This document shows positions 34,970 to 43,422 of a stretch of DNA of 64,000 bases, piece by piece. The position numbers and the translations under genes are program-made. The notes under the pieces are model-generated. The model was not told the DNA's origin and ran no database searches. It worked only from the letters and a program-made list of their open reading frames with translations. This stretch comes from Flavonifractor sp. An10 (GTDB lineage Bacteria; Bacillota; Clostridia; Oscillospirales; Oscillospiraceae). The stretch lies in NCBI RefSeq assembly GCF_002161215.1, contig NZ_NFMB01000003.1, positions 310,001 to 374,000 of the forward strand, given 5' to 3'. Positions within the stretch are counted from its first letter, which is position 1. Every line of letters begins with the position of its first letter.

Positions 34970-34971
34970 AC
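34946..34971 (+). terminator. Palindromic hairpin closing the chelatase/ABC operon
   Basis: A perfect 12-bp stem (34946-34957 with 34960-34971) overlaps the last codons and stop. Its 18-bp core equals that of the riboswitch terminator at 20170-20187. No T-run follows, so termination may be weak. Bases 34972-35135 contain no gene I can support. Confidence 0.5.
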
Positions 34972-35135
34972 CAATTGTTTTGAATATGGTTTATGACTGA
35001 CACGCTGTGAGCTCTTTTGAACGTAGAGCCCATTTAATAGCACTTTTTGTCCTTTACGACGCAGATTTTGAAGTGGGGCTGACGTCTTAACACAGAGCAG
35101 AAAAAATCCAGGCGGAGCGGAGACCACATGACCTC

Positions 35136-35880
35136 TAGTCAAAACCTCCGGCTAAGCCGGAGGCTTGAGTAGGCCCTATAAGGGCCTGATACGGACGAAG
35201 CCCCTTAAGGGGCCCCGAAAGGTTTGCCGACTGCATTTCTTTCTCGGGCTACCCCTTAAGGGGTTCCTTTTATGCCTTCCTGTTCTCGCGACCCGTAAAC
35301 GGGTCAACAAACTCTTTCAGGCCTATCTGGTCTGCTATTTGATCCGATGCCAGTTGGTTTCGGATATACTCTGCTATTTGCTTTTTATTCCGTCCCACTG
35401 TATCCACATAATATCCTCTGGCCCAAAAGTGCCGATTTCCATACTTATACTTCAAATTTGCATGCCGATCAAATATCATCAGACTACTTTTCCCTTTCAA
35501 ATACCCCATAATCTGTGATACGCTGTACTTGGGTGGGATACTTATCAACATATGTATATGGTCTGGGCACGCTCTGGCTTCTATAATCTCTATGCCCTTT
35601 TGCTGACACAGTTTTCTTAATATTACTCCTATATCTTGTTTTATCTGACTATATATCTCCATCCTTCGATATTTGGGTGCAAATACGATGTGATATTGAC
35701 ACCTCCAACTTGTATGCTCTAAACTACTTATGTCTTTGTCTTTCACGATGAAGACCTCCCTGTTATCGTAGTTGTGTGGTCGGCAAACCACTTCTACCTT
35801 ATCAGGGAGTTTTTTCTTTTTCTACTTTTCTCCTCGCTATAAGCTATTTTTTACCCCCGGCATAGCCGGGGGTTGCCTTT
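35136..35880 (-). mobile_element. IS200/IS605-family insertion sequence (tnpA only)
   Basis: One transposase gene is flanked by the imperfect terminal hairpins typical of this family: CCTCCGGC-TAA-GCCGGAGG at about 35145-35163 and CCCCCGGC-ATA-GCCGGGGG at about 35851-35870. There are no terminal inverted repeats or target duplication, as expected. No tnpB is present. The outer limits are estimates to within about 15 bp. Confidence 0.8.
35270..35746 (-). CDS. tnpA: IS200/IS605-family Y1 transposase TnpA
   Basis: This 158-residue single-strand DNA transposase is complete. The metal-binding HUH motif is His63/His65 in ACPDHIHMLISIPP and the nucleophile is Tyr127 in QIAEYIRNQ. The N-terminal WRCQYHIVFAPKYRR is diagnostic. 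I chose GTG at 35746 because GGGAGG lies 8 bp upstream; the frame is open further to 35791. All catalytic residues are present, so it may be active. Confidence 0.93.
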   Translation of the reverse strand: MKDKDISSLEHTSWRCQYHIVFAPKYRRMEIYSQIKQDIGVILRKLCQQKGIEIIEARACPDHIHMLISIPPKYSVSQIMGYLKGKSSLMIFDRHANLKYKYGNRHFWARGYYVDTVGRNKKQIAEYIRNQLASDQIADQIGLKEFVDPFTGRENRKA

Positions 35881-35897
35881 GGTGCCAGCAAAACTAG

Positions 35898-35921
35898 TGG
35901 GGCTCGGATCAGTCCGAGCCC
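35898..35921 (-). terminator. Terminator hairpin after the YhcG-like gene
   Basis: GGGGCTCGGA pairs with TCCGAGCCCC around TCAG, nine bases beyond the stop of the minus-strand nuclease gene. Confidence 0.6.
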
Positions 35922-35929
35922 CACTTCAA

Positions 35930-36952
35930 CTATTCGTCCAATTTGTGAAAGGAGTCGAGTCGGAGCTCCCGCTTCAACTCATCTTCAGAGGGGAGATAGG
36001 TCTTGTACTTAGAGGTGAAGATTTGGGTGTTGTTTTCCGGCAGCGTATAGCGCACCACCGCGTCGTTCTTCTCTGCGCACAGCACAATGCCAATGGGCGG
36101 ATTGTCCCCTTCATTCATCATCTCACGGGTGTAGTAGTTCACATACATCTGCATCTGGCCGATGTCCTGGTGGGTCAGGGTATCTGTTTTCAGGTCAATC
36201 AGTACAAAGCACTTGAGGATGTAGTTGTAAAACACCAGATCAATAAAGAAACTCTGCCCGTCCAGAGTAAACCGCTTCTGGCGGGAGACGAAGGAAAAAC
36301 CGCGGCCCAGTTCCAGAAGAAACTGCTGGAGGTGATCGATAAGGGCCTGCTCCAGATCACTCTCATAGACATGGGTATCCGGCTGGATCTGAAGGAATTC
36401 CATGACATAGGGATCCTTGACGATCTTCTCATACTCAGGTTTGGGTTCTCTGCGCTGAATTTCCGCAGCGACGGATGCCTTGTCCTGGCTGGCCAGGATC
36501 CGCTGGTAATACATGGTGTTGATCTGGCGCTCCAGCTGACGCACACTCCAGGCCGATTTGGCACACTCCTCCGCATAGAACGCGCGTGCCTTCTCATCTG
36601 ATACACGCATCAGCAGTCGGTAGTGTGACCAGCTCAATTCGCTCCACAGCGTGGAGCGAATCGGAAACGTGCAATAGAACTGGCGCATATTTCGGAGCCC
36701 CTGCACACTGAAGCCTTTTCCGAATTCAGCAGTCAGTTTTGCGGAGAGGTATTCTAAGAGCCTGCTTCCATACTCCGCCCGGTCATTTTCTCCACACGCT
36801 TTGTAGATCTGCTCTCCGATCTCCCAATAGGCGGTCACCATGGCGGAGTTGACCGCTTTGGCTACGGAGTGCTGGGCAGTCACAATGGAGCTGCGGATGG
36901 CGTGATAGGTCTGCTCTGGGCTGACGGCTAAAACTTCATTCTGATTGTTCAT
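35930..36952 (-). CDS. YhcG/DUF1016-family PDDEXK nuclease-like protein
   Basis: This 340-residue protein has an N-terminal DUF1016 domain (NSAMVTAYWEIGEQI, then GKGFSVQGLRNMRQFY) and a C-terminal PDDEXK-like domain. The latter has FFIDLVFYN and VLIDLKTDTLTHQDIGQMQMYVNYY, where the Asp-x-Lys pair is the probable active site. Family members sit in genomic islands, sometimes next to restriction systems, and are linked to recombination or defence. The ATG at 36952 has AGGAGG upstream. Here it lies beside conjugative-element debris. Confidence 0.88.
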   Translation of the reverse strand: MNNQNEVLAVSPEQTYHAIRSSIVTAQHSVAKAVNSAMVTAYWEIGEQIYKACGENDRAEYGSRLLEYLSAKLTAEFGKGFSVQGLRNMRQFYCTFPIRSTLWSELSWSHYRLLMRVSDEKARAFYAEECAKSAWSVRQLERQINTMYYQRILASQDKASVAAEIQRREPKPEYEKIVKDPYVMEFLQIQPDTHVYESDLEQALIDHLQQFLLELGRGFSFVSRQKRFTLDGQSFFIDLVFYNYILKCFVLIDLKTDTLTHQDIGQMQMYVNYYTREMMNEGDNPPIGIVLCAEKNDAVVRYTLPENNTQIFTSKYKTYLPSEDELKRELRLDSFHKLDE

Positions 36953-37039
36953 GGGCAGCCTCCTGGCACAGTCAAATTCTGTTTCTTTTATTTTACACAA
37001 TCCAGGGAAAGACAGCAACCAAAACCGAGGTGATTTCTC

Positions 37040-37957
37040 ACGGGAACCTATATTCACTATACCGACGAGCAGAAGGAGCGGGCCAACTCCGTTGACCTGG
37101 AGGAGTTCCTGCGGCGGCGGGGGGAGAAACTGCTCCGCTCCGGGCGGGAGTACCGGCTGGAGCGGCGGCACCGCATCACCGTTCGGGGCAGCGAGTGGTA
37201 CGACCACGCCGCACGTCAGGGCGGCCATGCGGTCAGCTTCGTCCAGCACTACTACGGGACAACCTATCAGGAGGCCATGGAGCTCCTGTTGGGGAATGAA
37301 TTGGGGGAGGCATATCCCGCCGCGCAGCCAAAGCGGGAGGAGCCGCCTAAGCCCTTTGCCCTTCCTCCGTCCCACACCGATATGCGTCGGGTGTACGCCT
37401 ACCTGATGAAGCAGCGCCACATCAGCCGGGAGGTGATCACCCACTTCGCCCGGGCCGGCCTGCTATACGAAGATGCCCAATACCACAACTGTGTCTTTGT
37501 GGGCACGGATGAGCAGGGCGTCCCCCGCCACGCCCACAAGCGGAGCACCAACAGCCAGGGCAAGTCCTTCAAGGTCAACGCGGAGGGCAGCAGGCCCCAG
37601 TACAGCTTCCACCACGTGGGACAGGACGGCCTGCTCTATGTGTTCGAGGCGCCCGTCGACCTGTTATCCTTTCTGACGCTGTATCCGGGCCGTTGGCAGG
37701 AGCACAGCTATGTGGCCCTGTGCGGTACCAGCGGCCAGGCCATGCGCTGGATGTTGGAGCAGAACACCCACCTCCATGATGTGGTGCTCTGCTTGGATCA
37801 CGACGAACCGGGACAGGCCGCCGCCAGGCGCCTTCAGGAAGAACTGCAGGGAGCAGGATACCACAGCGGTATCCTGCTCCCTGTGCATAAGGACTGGAAC
37901 GACGACCTGGTGCAGGGTCAGACCATGGCCGGCCCCGCTATGGCCCAGAGTATGTAA
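37040..37957 (+). CDS. DUF3991/Toprim-domain conjugative-element protein with a non-ATG start
   Basis: The frame encodes about 305 residues: TYIHYTDEQKERANSVDLEE (residues 3-22), the DUF3991 region SEWYDHAARQGGHAVSFVQ, and a Toprim-like end with VFEAPVDLLSFL and VVLCLDHDEPGQAAA. Such proteins are standard in Firmicutes ICEs, possibly as primase-like factors. No ATG exists at the expected start; ACG at 37040 sits 8 bp after GAGGTG where an ATG would be expected. It is either a rare ACG start or a decayed gene. TGA at 37031 blocks any further upstream start. Confidence 0.7.
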   Translation, partial: TGTYIHYTDEQKERANSVDLEEFLRRRGEKLLRSGREYRLERRHRITVRGSEWYDHAARQGGHAVSFVQHYYGTTYQEAMELLLGNELGEAYPAAQPKREEPPKPFALPPSHTDMRRVYAYLMKQRHISREVITHFARAGLLYEDAQYHNCVFVGTDEQGVPRHAHKRSTNSQGKSFKVNAEGSRPQYSFHHVGQDGLLYVFEAPVDLLSFLTLYPGRWQEHSYVALCGTSGQAMRWMLEQNTHLHDVVLCLDHDEPGQAAARRLQEELQGAGYHSGILLPVHKDWNDDLVQGQTMAGPAMAQSM

Positions 37958-37977
37958 GCCTATCCGGCGGTGGCTGG

Positions 37978-38010
37978 GAGCGCACCGCCCGCCAAGGGGG
38001 CGGTGCGCTC
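37978..38010 (+). terminator. Strong intercistronic hairpin
   Basis: A perfect 13-bp GC-rich stem (37978-37990 with 37998-38010) lies between the DUF3991 gene and the coupling-protein gene. No T-run follows, so it may not terminate. The 151-bp gap holds no gene. Confidence 0.5.
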
Positions 38011-38108
38011 TGCCGCTGGACCGGGCCCCGGTTCATCCTGGACCACCAAGAAGGTCACACTGGAAGGTAGATCAAACACAGAGAATGACCAGAAAGAGGG
38101 AGATACAC

Positions 38109-39474
38109 GTGAGTAACGATACCTGGATACTGATTCTCCTGCTGGCAGCAGTGTTCGGTGCCCTGGTAGCTATCACCGCCTTCTCCAACCGGGGCAGCCT
38201 GGACAGCATCAAGAGCAAGGACGTGGGCGACGGCCAGCACGGCACCGCCCGCTGGGCCACACCGGTGGAGGTGCGGAAGATCTTCCGCTCTGTACCCTTC
38301 CAGCCTGCGCTGTGGCGGAAGGGGGAGCAGCTCCCGGACGCGCAGGGGCTGGTGCTGGGCTGTATGGGAAAGATCCCGGCCCCGCCAGAGTTCTGTTTGC
38401 TCGGGAAAACCGTCCATCCGCCCATTCCGGAGAGACTGTGGAAGCACGGTGGGATCCGGGCCCTGGTGGACTGTGACGACATCCACTGCCTCATGATCGG
38501 TGCCTCTGGCGTGGGCAAGACCGCCTACTTCCTATACCCAAATCTGGAATATGCCTGCGCCAGCGGCATGAGCTTCCTAGCCCTGGACACGAAGGGGGAT
38601 CTGTCGCGAAATTATGGCGGTATTGCCCGGGACTGCTATGGCTATCAGGTGTCCGTGGTGGATCTCCGCAATCCCACCCGCTCGGATGGCTACAACCTGC
38701 TCACCCTGATCAACCACTACATGGACGTGTGCCGGAAAGACCCGTCCAACCTGGCGGCCCGGGCCAAGGCAGAGAAGTACGCCAAAATCCTGTCCAAGAC
38801 CATCATCAACCCGGAGGGGGAGAACTTCGCACAAAATCAATATTTTTACGACGCAGCAGAGGGTGTGCTCACTGCCGTGACCCTCCTGCTGGCGGAATAT
38901 TTGCCGCCCAAACGGATTCACGGGGAGCTGCGGGAGCGGAGGCACATCGTGTCCGTGTTCAAGCTGGTGCAGGAGCTCCTGGCCCCCAGCATCCTGCCGG
39001 GCAAAAACGAGTTCCAGCTCCTCATGGACCGCCTGCCGGAGGAACACAAGGCCAAGTGGTTCTCCGGCTCCGCCCTCACCGCCGCCGAGCAATCCATGGC
39101 CTCCGTCATGTCCACCGTGCTCTCCCGGCTGAACACCTTCCTGGACTCGGAGCTGGAGCAGGTGCTCTGCTTCGACAGCGCCATGGACGCTGAGAGCTTT
39201 GCCTCACGGAAATCCGCTATCTTTCTGATACTTCCGGAGGAAGACAGCACCAAGAACTTCATGGCCGGGCTGATGATCCAGACCCTGAGCCGGGAACTGT
39301 TCTCCGTGGCGGATGAGCACGATGGGAAGCTGCCCAACCGGGTGGTGTTTTTCTGTGACGAGCTAGGAACCATGCCCGCCTTCGACATTCTGCCCCTGTT
39401 CTCTGCCGGCCGCTCCCGGCGGCTGACCCTGGTGCCCATCATCCAGTCCCTGGCCCAGTTGGAGAAGAACTACG
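38109..39474 (+). CDS. VirD4/TraG-type conjugative coupling protein, 5' exon
   Basis: This exon starts at GTG 38109 (AGAGGGAG upstream) and encodes 455 residues plus one base. It has one N-terminal membrane segment (about 6-24), Walker A GASGVGKTAYF at about 133-143, and Walker B VVFFCDELGTMPAFD at about 413-427. The protein couples DNA substrates to a type IV secretion channel. The frame is broken by a group II intron after ...LEKNYG. Joined to the exon at 40472-40917 it gives an in-frame 603-residue protein of normal family length. No other transfer genes are present. Confidence 0.88.
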
Positions 39475-40471
39475 GCGCGACTTGTTAGCCAACAACCACT
39501 ATCCTATAGGACTAAATCCTATAGGCGACAGACCGTATAGTGTGAAAATGGCTGGGCAAAGTAATTTGCCTAACTGTAACCTTGATAGATGGAATGAGGG
39601 GGTAACGCCCTGAAACGTCTTCCCTGATACTCCGATTGGCGCTGCAAGACAGCACTTGTAGGGTCAAGAGCTCGGTGAAGTCGGCTGAATACACTCGCTG
39701 TATCGACAACAATCATATTGTATCGTTACGGCAAAAGCAAGCCAGAGGTGGCTGTGAGTGTTAGGCCGGGGGTCTACAAAATGCCTATGGTGAGAATGAA
39801 TGAAAATTCTGACGAATATCCGAATGTACGGGTCTACATTTTTAGGAAGTCGAAAAGGCTTTTGAGCAATTTGCTCGTGTGTGGGGTAAAGTAAAAATCG
39901 TAGTTATGAAATACCCTATTCCGTTACAGGCGGAAGTAAGCACACAGGCTCACAGGATACACCTAAGGGCATATATGCAAAGATAGAGGTTATGGAACAA
40001 GGGAAGGTTAGAACACAGAAAATGAGTGCTGTCTCAGTGTTAGCAGGGAAACTCTATGACATAACCTGCTTTTATCTAACTGAAAGCGGTGGCACGACTG
40101 ATGAAGTTGCTGTAATGGCAATGGAGGAACAGCCACCAGTCAAATCTGAAGAAAGGCAAATAAAACTACATTATAGCAATTTGGTACTGGTAACAACTGA
40201 TGTTCATCGGCTGCTTCACGCAGCAAAGCCAGAAACGATAAGGGCTTATATGGACATGCTTAAGCCAGATAAAAAGCAGATGGCTAAGATCAATCGTCTC
40301 AGAAAAATGCTCGACCTACCCTGTATTTAACAGAAAATTGTGTTTAGTTTCAGGTGTAGTTTAAGTTGCAAAATTCAGTTTTGATGGAACGCCGTGTGCG
40401 GGGAAACCTGCTTGCACGGTGTGGAGTGGGGGAAAAGTTGGAGATGACATCAAAGACTTACCTATCACTAT
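39475..40471 (+). mobile_element. Group II intron (997 nt) interrupting the coupling-protein gene
   Basis: The insertion begins GCGCGACTTG, one base from the GUGYG consensus, and ends ...CTATCACTAT, fitting the AY 3' end. Near the 3' end, 40389-40424 folds like domain V (CGCCGTGTGCGGG, GAAA, CCTGCTTGCACGGTG), followed by a domain VI-like region. Removing exactly these bases restores the codon GGT and an uninterrupted VirD4 frame (NYGKEGAEII). The intron is short because most of its encoded protein is gone. Splicing would need help in trans or self-splicing competence. Confidence 0.9.
39992..40330 (+). pseudogene. Remnant of the intron-encoded protein (C-terminal HNH-like end)
   Basis: A 112-codon frame ends in YSNLVLVTTDVHRLLHA and KQMAKINRLRKMLDLP, the characteristic C-terminal end of group II intron-encoded reverse transcriptase/maturase proteins with an HNH-type endonuclease. 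The reverse transcriptase and maturase domains are absent and the Cys/His pairs of the endonuclease are not seen. The first 50 residues show no clear match. This looks like an internal deletion. Confidence 0.75.
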
Positions 40472-40917
40472 GTAAAGAAGGGGCGGAAATCATCATGGAC
40501 AATGTGCAGGACACTATCTTCGGCGGCTTTGCCCCTAACAGCCAGACCGCCGAGGTGCTCTCCAAGGCCCTGGGCAGCCGCACCGTCATGAGCGGCTCCA
40601 TCTCCAGGGGGAAGGGTGAGACCAGCCAGAGCCTGCAGATGATTGAGAGGCCTCTCATGACCCCGGATGAGCTCAAGTCCATCCCCAAGGGCCACTTCAT
40701 CGTCATGAAAACAGGCACCCACCCCATGCAGACCCGCCTGCGGCTGTTCCTGGAGTGGGGGATCACCTTTGGGGAGCCCTACCAGGTGCCCCAGCGGGCC
40801 GCCCGGAAGGTCTACTACGCCAGCAAGGCGGAGCTGACCAGAGCCATCTGCCGGGCGTTTCCCCTCCGGACAGGGGGTGCTGATTACCGTACAGGGAAGG
40901 AGAAGGGCAATAAATGA
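40472..40917 (+). CDS. VirD4/TraG-type coupling protein, 3' exon
   Basis: This exon supplies the last 148 residues of the coupling protein: IFGGFAPNSQTAEVLSKALG, SLQMIERPLMTPDELKS and FIVMKTGTHPMQTRLRL. These are the conserved end of VirD4/TraG proteins in Firmicutes ICEs. The first two bases complete the codon begun by G39474. Its TGA overlaps the ATG of the next gene. Confidence 0.88.
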
Positions 40918-41177
40918 GCTATTTTAACGAGATCTACAATGACCCGGAACTGAGCGCCAGGGCCAAGCAGGTGCTGGTCTACCTTCACGACCGGGCAAAC
41001 AAGGACGGCGAGAGCTGGTACGCCATTGGCACCATGGCAAAAGATCTAAGTCTCTCTCGCTCCACGATAAAGAGGGCCCTGGAGTTGATCCGCCAGGGCC
41101 GGGTGGAGAAAAGGGCAAGATACCGAGGGAATGGAGGATGCACTTCCAATCTGTGCATACTCCTGGAGGTGAAGTAG
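40914..41177 (+). CDS. Helix-turn-helix protein of the conjugative element
   Basis: This 87-residue protein has a GntR/winged-helix-like fold (SARAKQVLVYLHDRANKDGE, then AKDLSLSRSTIKRALELIR). Such small proteins follow the coupling gene in many clostridial conjugative elements and resemble the N-terminal part of replication initiators. It overlaps the preceding stop (ATGA). It is the last piece of the element; the chromosome-type gene bioY starts right after on the other strand. Confidence 0.8.
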   Translation: MSYFNEIYNDPELSARAKQVLVYLHDRANKDGESWYAIGTMAKDLSLSRSTIKRALELIRQGRVEKRARYRGNGGCTSNLCILLEVK

Positions 41178-41190
41178 AATAAGTAATGTT

Positions 41191-41721
41191 TTAGCGGCTT
41201 TTGGCCAGAACGGGGGCCAGCCTCTTACGCAAGGACCAGGCCAGGATCAGCTTTGCGGTATCGGGTAGAAGGAAAGGAATCACACATGTACTCAGTACAG
41301 CTGGCAATCCCGCAGCACCACCAGCATACCCCAGAGCATACCACACTGAACCGAACAGATAACACAGACCCTGTCCCACAAGGGCAGAGGCCAGAAATAC
41401 CGGCTGAGAAGTGCCAAGGGCAATCTCTGCCAGCCATACCACCAGAGTAGTGAGCAAGAAGCCTAGCAGATAACCGCCAGTGGCACCTAGCAGGACACCG
41501 ATTCCCCCGGAAAAGCCGGCAAATACCGGTAGACCCACCGCGCCAAGCAGCAGATATGTTCCCACCGCAATTGTGCCCATCTTGCCACCGAGCAGAGCGG
41601 GGGCAAGAAAGACAGCGAAGGTCTGGAGGGTGAAGGGCACCGGCGCAGGGATGGATATCCAGGAACAAATTGCCATGAGGGCGGCGAAAAGAGCCACCCG
41701 AGACAGATTACGGGCAGGCAT
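41191..41721 (-). CDS. bioY: Biotin transporter BioY (ECF S-component)
   Basis: This 176-residue membrane protein with about six helices binds biotin and works with the shared ECF energising module. Family motifs are PVPFTLQTFAVFLAPALLGGKMG near the N-terminus and GATGGYLLGFLL in the middle. The upstream region has a BirA-type operator overlapping the promoter (41739-41778), so biotin should repress it. It stands alone here without biotin synthesis genes, consistent with biotin uptake feeding biotin-dependent enzymes such as the malonate decarboxylase at the window end. Confidence 0.94.
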   Translation of the reverse strand: MPARNLSRVALFAALMAICSWISIPAPVPFTLQTFAVFLAPALLGGKMGTIAVGTYLLLGAVGLPVFAGFSGGIGVLLGATGGYLLGFLLTTLVVWLAEIALGTSQPVFLASALVGQGLCYLFGSVWYALGYAGGAAGLPAVLSTCVIPFLLPDTAKLILAWSLRKRLAPVLAKSR

Positions 41722-41738
41722 TGCAAATCTTCTTCAAT

Positions 41739-41767
41739 TGTAAACTTTAGATATATTTTAGTTTACA
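41739..41767 (-). promoter_or_regulatory. BirA-type biotin operator of bioY
   Basis: TGTAAAC (41739-41745) and GTTTACA (41761-41767) form a perfect inverted repeat with a 15-bp spacer, matching the Gram-positive BirA operator layout. It overlaps the promoter TTGTGT (41773-41778) and TATATC (41750-41755), spaced 17 bp on the minus strand. Confidence 0.75.
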
Positions 41768-41864
41768 GCAAAACACAAATAGCAAGATACGGTATTATGA
41801 GAGGAAAGATACTCATCATTCAGAAATCTGTGGCAGCATCAGATCGCCACACCCGATGTACACG

Positions 41865-41901
41865 CAGCCGGGCCTGTGTGGCTAACACACAGGCCCGGGC
41901 T
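41865..41901 (-). terminator. Terminator of the heterocycle catabolic operon
   Basis: A long GC-rich inverted repeat (CAGCC-GGGCCTGTGTG with CACACAGGCCCGGGCTG, one bulged base, loop GCTAA) lies 70 bp beyond the last gene of the minus-strand operon. Confidence 0.6.
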
Positions 41902-41970
41902 GGTACGATATCTGTTTGGTGCAGACCTCCGCAAGCTTCCCGCAGTTTTCAATAAAACTGCATTGCCTTT

Positions 41971-43359
41971 TTAGCTTGCTTTCTCTTCTTTCTTATCCTT
42001 CAGGATGATGTTCAGAATAATGTTCAGACCGACACCAAAAATCACCGCCAGAAACACGTTGGAAGTGCACACCATGTTCAGGAAGGGCGGCAGAGAGCTG
42101 GCCCACTCCGCATAGGTAGAGCTGCAGTGATATGGGAGCATAACCGCCAGAGAAAGCGTGGTTCCGGCAATGATCGTGTTCCTCAGTGTTCTGGGGGAGG
42201 ACACGATTGTGTCAATCCCGGAGAACATGATGGAAGCCGCTGTAATCAGGAAAACCGCGCCGATGATCGGCTTGGGGATTCCCGCCAGTACATACGCCAT
42301 CTTGGGGCACAGACCGTACAGCAAAAACAGGATTCCCGCAACCTGTGTCACACGTCGGGAGGCCACGCCGGTGGCAGCCACAATGCCGATATTCTGGGTA
42401 TAGGAGGTGCAGGGCAGGGCGCCGAAGAAGGCGGTGATCACACAGCCCAGGCCCTCGGCCATAATACCCCGGTCGATATGTTTGACCCGATAGACCTCTT
42501 TACAGGCGGAGCAGGTGGCGCCATAGTCGCCGACTGACTCAAAAATCGAGCCGATGTACCCGGAGAAGCCGCCGAGGATTGCGGCTCCGACAAACGCGAC
42601 CAGCTGGCCGGACTCCCCGGACGGATTTGGCATATCCCGGAAGGGAAACAGCTGAGGCAGGGCAAACCAGGGTGCCTCCTGAACCGCTTTCCAGTCGAAG
42701 AGCCCCAAAGCAGACGCGCCGACAACCCCAACGAGAACCACACTGATGAGGATAAAGCCCTGAGAGACGATGCCTCTCCCCAAGAATTTCAGCAGCAGCG
42801 CCAGAATAAAGGCGATGACGGCCAGGATCATATAGACCGGCTCTGTGTTGGAAAAGGTCCACTGCACGGCAATCCTGGCAGCCACAAACCCGATAGAGGT
42901 GACCACCGAACCCAATACCACCGGAGGCAGAAACTTCCGGATTTTGCTGATCACACGGGTCGCGCCCAGCAGGAATTCCAGGAAGCCGCCCACCAGGATG
43001 GAGCCCCAGGTGGCCGGAAGCCCGTACACACCGGCAATGCTCCCCATGGAGGACATCAGCGAGGACGACGTGCCCTGTACAATGGGGAGCCGGTTTCCAA
43101 TGGTGGTCTGCAGGAAGGTGCAGATACCCATGCAGAAAAAGCAGGCACTCAGCATTGTGGCCGTAAAGCTGGCGGACTGGATACCGGCAAGGGATGCAAA
43201 ACCGCTGACCCACATAAACGGTGTGAAATCCACCAGTGTGATCTGCAGGGCAAAATACCAGCTCTTCCACCAGGGTTTTGGAACATCCTCAATCCCGATG
43301 GTCACTTCAATGTTGGATTCCGGCTGTTCATCAAAGATGGGCTGTTCTGGTTGATACAT
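41971..43359 (-). CDS. NCS2-family nucleobase permease (xanthine/urate type)
   Basis: This 462-residue transporter has about 12-14 membrane segments. It shows the NCS2 landmarks LPIVQGTSSSLMSSMGSIAG (TM3 region), FSGYIGSIFESVGDYGATC (TM8 signature with Glu) and LPCTSYTQNIGIVAATGVASRR (TM10). Proteins of this type take up xanthine, uric acid, uracil or related rings by proton or sodium symport. The acidic N-terminus is unusual. I chose ATG 43359, with AGGAGG 8 bp upstream. It is the last gene of the twelve-gene operon. Confidence 0.92.
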   Translation of the reverse strand: MYQPEQPIFDEQPESNIEVTIGIEDVPKPWWKSWYFALQITLVDFTPFMWVSGFASLAGIQSASFTATMLSACFFCMGICTFLQTTIGNRLPIVQGTSSSLMSSMGSIAGVYGLPATWGSILVGGFLEFLLGATRVISKIRKFLPPVVLGSVVTSIGFVAARIAVQWTFSNTEPVYMILAVIAFILALLLKFLGRGIVSQGFILISVVLVGVVGASALGLFDWKAVQEAPWFALPQLFPFRDMPNPSGESGQLVAFVGAAILGGFSGYIGSIFESVGDYGATCSACKEVYRVKHIDRGIMAEGLGCVITAFFGALPCTSYTQNIGIVAATGVASRRVTQVAGILFLLYGLCPKMAYVLAGIPKPIIGAVFLITAASIMFSGIDTIVSSPRTLRNTIIAGTTLSLAVMLPYHCSSTYAEWASSLPPFLNMVCTSNVFLAVIFGVGLNIILNIILKDKKEEKAS

Positions 43360-43422
43360 GTTCTTTCCTCCTATCTGCATACCGCAGGCAGGGAGCGGCG
43401 GAGGCTCACCAAAGGCGGGAAA

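Noticed and set aside
34948-35142. 64-codon minus-strand frame left of the IS200/IS605 element
   Set aside because: It overlaps the hairpin at the operon end and shows no conserved sequence.
39992-40330. Intact independent gene inside the coupling-protein interruption
   Set aside because: Its end matches only the terminus of group II intron-encoded proteins and it sits wholly inside the intron, so it is a remnant.
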